A stretch of 15,897 nucleotides of DNA, taken from positions 1 to 15,897 of the forward strand of contig JAEXNA010000033.1 of the NCBI GenBank assembly GCA_023447635.1. Direction: 5' to 3'. Both the position numbers and the translations under genes were made by a program. Numbering within the stretch: the first letter of the stretch is position 1; every line of letters begins with the position of its first letter. The stretch comes from Vulcanimicrobiota bacterium (GTDB taxonomy: Bacteria; Vulcanimicrobiota; Xenobia; Xenobiales; JADMJV01). Below the pieces are notes generated by a model. That model made no database searches, was not told the origin of the DNA, and saw only the letters and a program-made list of their open reading frames with translations. Positions 6,227 through 12,593 of this stretch are shown in pieces.

Positions 6227-8002
6227 ATGAAAACGACGACCACACTGGACAAAAGCGACCCGCCCAACCGCGGTTCGGCGCTGATCATGATCATCTTTAC
6301 GGTGTTCTTGATCATGCTGGTGGTCAGCGCCATCTTCGCCCTGTCCCGACAGAACTTCATGAGCGTCAACAAGGACGAACACGGCAACAAGGCCGAGTAC
6401 GCTGCCAAGGCCGGCCTGGAACACGCGATCGCCATGCTGGCCGACGACAGCAAGGTGGGTTCGGTGGCCGAACACGGCAACACCGGCGAGTCGTTCGTAG
6501 ACATCCCCATGGAGATGGATCCCGAGATCACCTATTCGCTGCAGATGATCAACAACGACCTGCCTTACGACCCCAGCGACCCGAACCTGGTGCCCGCGCC
6601 GGACGGGCTAAATATTCCGCCCGACGTGGTCTGGGTCAAGTCGGTCGGGGCGCTGCGCGACCGGGCCAACTCGTCCTCGTCGTCGCTGATCAAACTGGTC
6701 GGCTACCAGCGACCGCTGCTGAAGCAGAGTCTGTTTGCCATCAACATGGTCGACATCTCTGGTAACTCGACGGTGGAAGGCTACGACTCCAAAGCCCACT
6801 TCCCCGGCGGGACGCCGATGGCCGGCCTGGGTCGTCGCGGCGACGTCGGCGTCAACGCCACCGCCTACGTGGCCGGCAGCACGGGTATCAAACTGGACGC
6901 CGGTTCGACGGTGCGCGGCCAGTTGAGAGCGGGAGTCGGTAGTCCCAGCGCCGCCCTGGTGATGCAGGTCAACGGAACCCAGGACCACCTGGAGGACCCA
7001 GCCAACCCTCGGGTCGTCTCGGAAGAGGCGACCCAGGTGCCCCGTTTTATCCTCGGCACCGACCCGGCTCAGAGCAACTTCGGCTTTCCTCACCATCTGG
7101 TGGCTCAAGACCTGGCTGTGGCACCGACCGGCACTCCCACGCCGATCTGGGTCTACAAACCGATCAAAGCCTCGCCGACCCCGCCCGGCGCTTACGGCAT
7201 CAACGACACCAAACATCCGGGAACGGCCGGGACTCCTATCCCGGACCAGCCTCGAACCGGCTATCCCGATCTCAAAATTGTTAACCCCGGCTACTACGAC
7301 CTGAGCGCCAAAGGCGGAACGGTGAACCTCGAGGATGTGGTTCTTCGCTCGGGGGCTCGCTATCACTTCAAAGGCGATGTGACGTTTGCCGGGAAGGTCA
7401 ACAGCGCGTTCCATAACCCTCAGAACTCGACCAAAATCGATTACGAGGACGGCCCCCTTCCGACCGTGATCTACGTAGACGGCAACGTGACCTTTGCCCC
7501 CGGCGTGCAGTTCAACATGGACTGGGCCGACGAGGACGCCGATGGCGACACCGTTGAACCGCTGTCGCCCCGCCGCCTGCAGATCTACACCTCGAACAGT
7601 AAAGACGAACAGTTCCAGACCGACACTCACACGGTCAACGTCGGCGGTTCCGGAACCCGCTCCAAGGTATCGGCCGTGATGGTCGGGTCGAACATGAAAG
7701 CCACCATCGACAACGCCGACCTGTGGGGCGGGGTGCAGGCGCTGGACATCACGGTCCGCGGCGGATCGCACGTCTACTTCGACACGGCGCTGTGGGGAAC
7801 GCCGCTGGAAGGGCGCGGCCAGATGGCGATTCTGCTGAACACCGTGCAGGTGTATACCCCAATCACCGCTCCGGCGCCGGCCCCCGCCTCCGTCCCGGCA
7901 AGCCCTCCCGCCTCGTCCCCCGCTTCGCCCTATACGGGCTACACCACGGGCTACTGCTCTCCCATCATCCCGCTGCCTCAGTACATGCAGCCCTGCTATT
8001 AG
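6227..8002 (+). CDS. Large PilX-like pilus-associated protein with beta-rich ectodomain and Pro-rich tail
   Basis: At 591 residues this is far longer than ordinary PilX. The N-terminus has a PilX/GspK-like segment: NRGSALIM, a hydrophobic helix at about 18-39, then AEYAAKAGLEHAIAML (56-71), the usual PilX-type stretch. No Glu occurs at mature position 5, as in PilX/GspK proteins. Residues about 150-550 contain many short beta repeats (for example VTFAGKVNS, VIYVDGNVTFAPG, DITVRGGSHVYF), resembling right-handed beta-helix adhesin or scaffold folds found in PilX-like proteins of other phyla. Residues about 547-566 are an Ala/Pro/Ser-rich linker. The last 15 residues hold the only two cysteines in the protein (C577, C590). 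A strong ribosome site (GAGGGGG, 6216-6222) lies 4 nt before the ATG, 13 nt after the previous stop. A surface or pilus-tip role is inference. Confidence 0.8.
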   Translation: MKTTTTLDKSDPPNRGSALIMIIFTVFLIMLVVSAIFALSRQNFMSVNKDEHGNKAEYAAKAGLEHAIAMLADDSKVGSVAEHGNTGESFVDIPMEMDPEITYSLQMINNDLPYDPSDPNLVPAPDGLNIPPDVVWVKSVGALRDRANSSSSSLIKLVGYQRPLLKQSLFAINMVDISGNSTVEGYDSKAHFPGGTPMAGLGRRGDVGVNATAYVAGSTGIKLDAGSTVRGQLRAGVGSPSAALVMQVNGTQDHLEDPANPRVVSEEATQVPRFILGTDPAQSNFGFPHHLVAQDLAVAPTGTPTPIWVYKPIKASPTPPGAYGINDTKHPGTAGTPIPDQPRTGYPDLKIVNPGYYDLSAKGGTVNLEDVVLRSGARYHFKGDVTFAGKVNSAFHNPQNSTKIDYEDGPLPTVIYVDGNVTFAPGVQFNMDWADEDADGDTVEPLSPRRLQIYTSNSKDEQFQTDTHTVNVGGSGTRSKVSAVMVGSNMKATIDNADLWGGVQALDITVRGGSHVYFDTALWGTPLEGRGQMAILLNTVQVYTPITAPAPAPASVPASPPASSPASPYTGYTTGYCSPIIPLPQYMQPCY

Positions 8003-8011
8003 GACAGGACC

Positions 8012-8737
8012 TTACAGGGCGGGGGTCGGCGACAGTTTCGGCGGGCCAGTGGTCGGCTGAGCCAGGTCGGCGATGTCGTGCGGGGTGATCTTGCGATAGA
8101 CGGTGGGCGGGCGTTTCAGATTGGGTCCCCACAGCAGGCGGGCTCCTTCGATCTCGTAGGGGTGCGGTAGCACGCCTTTTTTCACCCGCTTGTCGCCGAT
8201 GTAGCCGTCCATAAAGAAGGCCGAAGTGCCGGCCGTCGAAACGGTGGTCTGAAAGCCCAACGGGAACAGGCTGCCTCCAGGCTTATCCAGCCTCTGGAAC
8301 ATTCCGTTCAGGGTCGCCTGCTCGGTGAATTCTAAAATCTGCGGCGGTTCGCCCTCGGTGCGCCAGAGGCCGACCAGGCGCTGGTCGAAGATGGTATCTT
8401 GGAGCGGAATCTTCTGAAAGCTACGAAAGCGGGCCTCGTCTAAGGGGACCGAAAACTGCTCTTCGCCCAGGTTTTCGATGGTCCAGGTCGCGCTACTCTT
8501 GTCGGTCAGACTGCGCAGGCTCAGCTTTCCGTCGTTGCTCAGCGTCCAGCTGCCCACCTGCACGAAGGTCCCGTTCTCGACCACCGAATAGAGTTGGTTC
8601 GGCGTGAACTCGTAGCGACGGTCCTCCTTGTCTTCCACCCAGCGACCGACCATCTGCTCGGGTTTCAGGGACTTCGAGCAGCCGGCGAAGAGCACGGCTC
8701 CAGCGACCAACAGGGTGAGAAAGAGAGGCTTACGCAT
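8012..8737 (-). CDS. Putative outer-membrane lipoprotein with two lipocalin-like repeats
   Basis: This 241-residue protein has a clear lipoprotein signal, MRKPLFLTLLVAGAVLFAGC, with C20 the lipidated residue. The mature part contains two related units: VGRW plus a later YEFTPNQ (30-48) and VGLW plus a later LEFTEQ (122-140). In each the VGxW turn is followed by charged residues and a beta strand, as in small lipocalin-like beta-barrel lipoproteins. The C-terminal 20 residues are Pro/Thr-rich and probably disordered. The ATG overlaps the stop of the upstream peptidase by one base (TAATG), so the two are coupled. I do not recognise a specific family and infer only an envelope location. The gene ends 9 nt from the convergent PilX-like gene. 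Confidence 0.8.
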   Translation of the reverse strand: MRKPLFLTLLVAGAVLFAGCSKSLKPEQMVGRWVEDKEDRRYEFTPNQLYSVVENGTFVQVGSWTLSNDGKLSLRSLTDKSSATWTIENLGEEQFSVPLDEARFRSFQKIPLQDTIFDQRLVGLWRTEGEPPQILEFTEQATLNGMFQRLDKPGGSLFPLGFQTTVSTAGTSAFFMDGYIGDKRVKKGVLPHPYEIEGARLLWGPNLKRPPTVYRKITPHDIADLAQPTTGPPKLSPTPAL

Positions 8738-10668
8738 TAGCCCTGATCCTTTCCCGACTGTTCCGGCTTACCCTGTTGGCGGGCGGCGGCGGCGCTCCAG
8801 AGAAACTCGACGGCCCGCCAAAGCTCGGTTCGGGAAGCCTGGAACGGTCCGTGGGCGCCGTTGCGCTGCCAGAGCAGATAGCTCGCAGCCGACGGGGCAA
8901 CCTCGCGACGTCGCTGTTGGAAACGGGCGCTGTGCCGAGGATCAACGGCGGTATCGTCGGGCGCCGTGGTGGACAAGAGCGGCGTGATCGAATTCGTCGC
9001 GTCGGCCCTGGCCAGCGGCGAAAGTTGGGCCAGACGTTGAGCTTCGGCCGGGTCGCCGGAGTCGCCGAACTCGGGGATCCAAAGTTCGCCCGGAGGCAGT
9101 TGGGCAAAGTTCACCAGGTCGGTGACGGCGGCGTCCGCCCACACCGCGCGGAACTGCTCGGGCGCCTGCTGGGCCGCCAGCAGGGCCAGCGTCCCTCCCA
9201 GGCTCTGCCCTCGCAGAACCAGGGGATGGCCGTCTCTCGCCCAATGTTCGGCTCGCTCTAACAGGGCGTCGCGAGTCGCGGCCTGCTGGCGCGGCTGCCC
9301 GGGCAACTGCTCGATCCGCACGACGCCGCCGCGCTGCAGCCACTCGCCCCAGACGGGATCGTAGCGAGGCTCGATCCGGCGGCGGAAGCCGCCGTAGGCC
9401 TCCAACAGGATCGGGGCCCCAGGCTTTTCCTTTTTGGGAGTCAGGGTGGCGCCCTCCTGATCGACCCGGATGGCCACGTCCTGGGTGGAAAGCGACAGCG
9501 GAGACGGCCAGCGATAAGGCACGGTCAACTTCGCTGAGGCCAGATCCAAGAGGGCCGGAGAAGGAGGTTGGAGGGGCCCCTCCACGAGCAGGCCGGTCTG
9601 ATGGCTGCCCAGGGGAGCCATCTTGTGACCGAGCCAGGGGCCGAAGGGAGCGGCCGCCTCTCGAAAGCTTCCCCTTTTCAGGTCGAAGACGCGGCAACGT
9701 TGACCCCAGGACGCTTCCTCTAACAAGGCCACCCGGTCGCCCAGCAAGAGCGCGAAGTCGACCGGTCCCAGCCGGGCCAGCGTTTCCCCCTCCACCCCCT
9801 TTCCGGAGGCCAGGACCAGAGAGGCTGGTTCCGCCAGATCTCCCAAAAGCCAGAGCGGACGCTGCTTCCACCAGCCCAGCAAGCGTCCCGAGCGGCCGGC
9901 CTGGAACTGCTCGGACCAGGCGGGTCCGGGGCCTCGGCTGGCTCGGGTCCAGCAGTGGATGTCGCGGGGGCGCGTGCGGTCGTAAATCACCCAGCCTTCT
10001 GGCCAGAGGGGCGAGATGGTCAGGCGGGGGTAAGGCGCCTCCAGCGCCAGCGCCTGGGTTCGGCTTCCGTCGGCGTTCTGTTCGAGCACCCGGTTGAAGC
10101 CGGCGTTGCTTTCGGCAAAAAGGAAGGTTGCCTCGCCGGTCCAGGTCGGCTCGAAGGCCAGGGCGGCGCTGCGGGTGATCTCCGTGGGCTCTCCGCCCTC
10201 CAGCGACCAGAGTTCTAAAACGGCTTGCTCGCGCGGGTTGGTCAGCGAGGGGTCGCGACGCAGGGTCAGGGCGCCGCGACCGTCGGGGGACAGCGCGACC
10301 TGGAAAAGGCCGTGAGAAAGAGGCTGTTCGCGGAGGACCTTTAGGTTGGAGAGACCCGGCGTCTCTGGCGAGGTCGGCGCCGGGCTGGGCTCACGGTAAC
10401 AAAGGCGCGTGGTGTCGTCGATCTGCTCGACCCAGAGGCTGCCGTCGGCGGTGGTGCTGACCGACAGCAGCGCCGGAACGGGGGGCTGGGCGGGTGGGAC
10501 CGGCAAGCTCTCTTCGAAGCGCTGCCGTTCGGCTTGCCAGTAGGCGGCTGAAGGGGTCGCCTGCAAGACGCTGGGCGGCGCCGTGGCGCATCCTCCGGCC
10601 AGGAGGGCGAACAGAAGTCCGCCCAGGGCGCGCGTCTCCCCAACCCTGGACGCCCGAAAGCCCCGCAC
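8737..10668 (-). CDS. Prolyl-oligopeptidase-like (S9) serine peptidase/hydrolase, lipoprotein
   Basis: From the GTG at 10668 the protein is 643 residues. Residues 1-27 are a lipoprotein signal ending LAGGC (C27). A beta-propeller-like region follows (to about residue 420), then an alpha/beta-hydrolase domain with LLEAYGGFRRRIEP and the nucleophile motif RGQSLGGT (S489). An Asp pair PDDTAVDPRHS (D571/D572) and GAHGPF (H606) complete a Ser-Asp-His triad in S9 order. The stretch between GGVV and the Ser motif is short: the RGGGE-Y-G...WH segment of prolyl oligopeptidase is missing. The frame is open upstream to a TTG at 10734 and an ATG at 10707, but those starts lie in an intrinsic terminator and would put the signal peptide too far inside. 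Probable peptidase or hydrolase on the periplasmic face. The next gene overlaps by one base (TAATG). Confidence 0.85.
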   Translation of the reverse strand: MRGFRASRVGETRALGGLLFALLAGGCATAPPSVLQATPSAAYWQAERQRFEESLPVPPAQPPVPALLSVSTTADGSLWVEQIDDTTRLCYREPSPAPTSPETPGLSNLKVLREQPLSHGLFQVALSPDGRGALTLRRDPSLTNPREQAVLELWSLEGGEPTEITRSAALAFEPTWTGEATFLFAESNAGFNRVLEQNADGSRTQALALEAPYPRLTISPLWPEGWVIYDRTRPRDIHCWTRASRGPGPAWSEQFQAGRSGRLLGWWKQRPLWLLGDLAEPASLVLASGKGVEGETLARLGPVDFALLLGDRVALLEEASWGQRCRVFDLKRGSFREAAAPFGPWLGHKMAPLGSHQTGLLVEGPLQPPSPALLDLASAKLTVPYRWPSPLSLSTQDVAIRVDQEGATLTPKKEKPGAPILLEAYGGFRRRIEPRYDPVWGEWLQRGGVVRIEQLPGQPRQQAATRDALLERAEHWARDGHPLVLRGQSLGGTLALLAAQQAPEQFRAVWADAAVTDLVNFAQLPPGELWIPEFGDSGDPAEAQRLAQLSPLARADATNSITPLLSTTAPDDTAVDPRHSARFQQRRREVAPSAASYLLWQRNGAHGPFQASRTELWRAVEFLWSAAAARQQGKPEQSGKDQG

Positions 10669-10686
10669 GGTGTCGAGAACCGCCGG

Positions 10687-10718
10687 AAAAAGAAATAGCC
10701 CCGCCATATTGGCGAGGC
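10687..10718 (-). terminator. Intrinsic terminator after the small exported protein gene
   Basis: Minus-strand RNA forms GCCUCGCC-AAUAU-GGCGGGGC (8-bp stem, one G-U pair, 5-nt loop), followed at once by UAUUUCUUUUU. It begins 35 nt after the stop codon of the gene at 10754-11167. The downstream peptidase start (10668) lies 18 nt past it. Confidence 0.8.
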
Positions 10719-10753
10719 CATCTCTTCCGTTCAAGGGTGCTTTCAGCGAAGGG

Positions 10754-11167
10754 TTACTTCGACTGTCCGGCGAGCCACTTGTAGAACGGCACGGTGTGAA
10801 CCAGCTTGGCTTTCATTCCGTTGTCGGAAGCCACTTCGACCTTGGAGCCCACGCGAACACCTTCGACACTGGGGTCGAAGCGGGTCAGACCGGGGAACAG
10901 CCAGAAGGTCAGCAGATCGCCGGAGCCATCGGCTTCGACCATCATCGCATACGAGTCAAGGTACACGACCTCGCCCGAATAGTCCTCATCGTACTGGAAG
11001 CCCATCTTGGGGCTACCGTAGTCATCGTGAGCCGGTCCGAGGTAAGGGTAGTGCCAGGTTCCGCCGGCTTGGCGGTGATTGGGGATGTCCTTGTCGTCGG
11101 CGTGAGCCGCTCCGCAGAATCCTACTACCAGTGCGCCCAGCAGGGCCAGGTTTACTAACTTTTTCAT
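10754..11167 (-). CDS. Small exported protein, OB-fold-like beta domain
   Basis: This 137-residue protein starts with a Sec signal peptide: MKKLVNLALL, a hydrophobic core and AHA before the predicted cut after A23. C18 in the signal is not a lipobox because Phe precedes it. The mature part contains GEVVYLDSYAMMVEADG, LLTFWLFPGLTRFDP and VRVGSKVEVASDNGMKAKLV. This order (G-V-V strand, long strand, threonine-phenylalanine turn, 'VGxKVEV' strand) resembles small periplasmic OB-fold/DUF5666-like or CusF-type barrels. Metal or ligand binding is only a guess. The ribosome site is AGGAGG (11176-11181), 8 nt from the ATG. It is monocistronic: its own promoter candidate upstream and a terminator after the stop. 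Confidence 0.8.
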   Translation of the reverse strand: MKKLVNLALLGALVVGFCGAAHADDKDIPNHRQAGGTWHYPYLGPAHDDYGSPKMGFQYDEDYSGEVVYLDSYAMMVEADGSGDLLTFWLFPGLTRFDPSVEGVRVGSKVEVASDNGMKAKLVHTVPFYKWLAGQSK

Positions 11168-11194
11168 TTCCGTCTCCTCCTAAAAGAATGGATT

Positions 11195-11212
11195 GAATCT
11201 CATTCGATATTC
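11195..11212. promoter_or_regulatory. Imperfect palindrome, possible operator
   Basis: GAATCTC-ATTC-GATATTC has arms that match in 6 of 7 positions. It overlaps the likely -10 of the gene at 10754-11167 and lies among several CATTC/GAATG copies (11186-11190, 11201-11205, 11212-11216, 11248-11252), so a regulator could bind here. Confidence 0.35.
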
Positions 11213-11225
11213 ATTCCAGCGTCAG
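11197..11225 (-). promoter_or_regulatory. Candidate promoter of the small exported protein gene
   Basis: On the minus strand CTGACG (revcomp of 11220-11225) and TGAGAT (revcomp of 11197-11202) are 17 nt apart, each matching the sigma70 consensus at 4 of 6 bases. The predicted start near 11190 leaves a leader of about 23 nt containing AGGAGG. Confidence 0.4.
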
Positions 11226-11285
11226 GTCGTTTCCCTCACGCGCTAGTCATTCCTTCCAACTCGAAGGGGAGAGATAAACGGTAAG

Positions 11286-11297
11286 CAGAAACTTCTG
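11286..11297. repeat. Short perfect palindrome before the MEMO start
   Basis: CAGAA-AC-TTCTG is a 12-base inverted repeat ending 4 nt before the ATG at 11302. It sits where a ribosome site would be expected, so it could be an operator or affect translation start; no known regulator box matches clearly. Confidence 0.3.
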
Positions 11298-11301
11298 TGT
11301 T

Positions 11302-12501
11302 ATGCAGCGCTTTCCCAGTGTCAGGCCAGTTTCCCCCTTCAAAATCCCTCCAGGCGACGGATTTGATCAACCTCGTTACGTTTTGCGGGATCCCGCCGAG
11401 CTTTCCCACGACCAACTGATGGTCACCCTGCCCGCTCTTTATCTCATAGAACTGGCCGATGGGACTCGCTCGCGCGGCGAGATCGCCAGTGAATTCGACC
11501 GTCTGACGGGGATGGGGGTTCCGGACGATCTGCTCGACCAGCTGTTAGAGCGACTGGACCGCAGCTATCTGCTGGACAACGAGCGAGCCCGCACCCGTCT
11601 GGGCGAACTGAGCCCTCGACCCTACCGACTGTCCGGTTCGGCCTACCCCGCCGACCGCGAGGAGCTCGAGATTTTTCTTGACGATCTGCTGGGAGCCGAC
11701 GACCCCGCGTCGTTCGTGGGCGACCTGCGCGCCTCGATTCTGCCCCATATCGATTTTTTTCGAGGTCGCGACTCGTACCGGGCGGGCTATCGGCATCTGA
11801 CCCGGGGGCTGGGCGCGCCGGACAAGCCGCTGACCGTGGTCGTGCTGGGGATCTCGCATGCTATGAGCCGGGTGCCGTTTATCATGACGGGCAAAGATTT
11901 CGACACCCCGCTGGGCCCCGTCGCCACCGACCAGGACTTGGTGAGACAGCTCGCCCAGGGGCTGCCGTTCGATCCGTTCCTGGACGAGTACAACCATATG
12001 AGCGAGCACTCGATCGAGTTCCACGCGGTGCTGCTGCGCCATCTGGCCGGTCCGGATCGTCCGCTGTCGATCGTGCCGATCCTGTGCGGCTCGTTCCACG
12101 AAGCGCTGCGGGAGCGGTTCTCGCCGATGGAGCTACCCGGAGTGAGCGAGTTCGTGGCCAACCTGGCGCGCCTGCGCGACGAGCGGCCCGACGTGCACTT
12201 TCTGGCCAGCGTGGACCTCGCGCACATGGGGCTAAACTTCGACCAGGCGGCCATGGACGCAGGCCAACTGGCCGACCTGGAGCGGCAGGATCAGGAGACG
12301 CTGTCCTACGTGCAAGAGGGCGACGCCGAAGGGTTCTTCCGCACCCTGCAGGCCGACCGCGGCATCCGCAACTACTGCGGCACGCCGGCGATTTATAGCT
12401 TGCTGAAGCTATTCCCGGCGCCGTTTCGCCTGCAGTGGTACCAGCAGTGCAGTGAGGCCGACTTGAGTTCCACCGTGACCGTTTGTTCCGCTGTGCTCTA
12501 G
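11302..12501 (+). CDS. MEMO family protein (AmmeMemoRadiSam system protein B) with N-terminal extension
   Basis: The protein has 399 residues. Residues about 25-95 form an extra small helical domain (FDQPRYVLRDPAELS...LLDNERARTR), like the PqqD-like or winged-helix extensions seen on bacterial AmmeMemoRadiSam protein B. The MEMO domain (about 105-399) has every expected metal-site motif: GSAYPAD (112-118), PHIDFFRG (H149), GISHA (H186), EHSIEF (235-240), ASVDLAHMG (D305, H308) and NYCGTPAIY (C359). These match the human MEMO1 site of His, His, Asp, His and Cys. MEMO is a copper- or iron-linked enzyme whose exact reaction in bacteria is unsettled. The usual partners, an AMMECR1 protein and a radical SAM protein, are not next to it here. 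No Shine-Dalgarno precedes the ATG. It ends in a hairpin terminator shared with dinB. Confidence 0.9.
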   Translation: MQRFPSVRPVSPFKIPPGDGFDQPRYVLRDPAELSHDQLMVTLPALYLIELADGTRSRGEIASEFDRLTGMGVPDDLLDQLLERLDRSYLLDNERARTRLGELSPRPYRLSGSAYPADREELEIFLDDLLGADDPASFVGDLRASILPHIDFFRGRDSYRAGYRHLTRGLGAPDKPLTVVVLGISHAMSRVPFIMTGKDFDTPLGPVATDQDLVRQLAQGLPFDPFLDEYNHMSEHSIEFHAVLLRHLAGPDRPLSIVPILCGSFHEALRERFSPMELPGVSEFVANLARLRDERPDVHFLASVDLAHMGLNFDQAAMDAGQLADLERQDQETLSYVQEGDAEGFFRTLQADRGIRNYCGTPAIYSLLKLFPAPFRLQWYQQCSEADLSSTVTVCSAVL

Positions 12502-12568
12502 GCCGCGAGGCCCTGGAGCTGGGGCTGCCGACTACGTCGACTCCTCCACCCCGGTTAGCTCACGTTTT

Positions 12569-12593
12569 GGCGGGCTAGAGCCCGCCGTTTTCT
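12569..12593 (+). terminator. Hairpin terminator of the MEMO gene, overlapping the dinB end
   Basis: GGCGGGC-TAGA-GCCCGCC is a perfect 7-bp stem with a 4-nt loop, followed on the plus strand by GTTTTCT. It lies inside a larger imperfect arm (GCTCA at 12558-12562 with TGAGC at 12593-12597). The loop contains the complement of the dinB stop codon (TAG at 12575-12577). On the minus strand no T-run follows the stem, so it mainly serves the plus-strand gene. Confidence 0.65.

Noticed and set aside
6608..7771. Long minus-strand frame (387 residues) opposite the PilX-like gene
   Set aside because: Codon shadow of the PilX-like gene; no recognisable motif.
10669..10734. TTG 10734 or ATG 10707 as start of the S9-like protein
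   Set aside because: Both lie in or before an intrinsic terminator and move the lipoprotein signal away from the N-terminus.
11286..11297. CAGAA-AC-TTCTG as a LexA box
   Set aside because: Spacing and sequence do not match known LexA operators; kept only as an unexplained palindrome.
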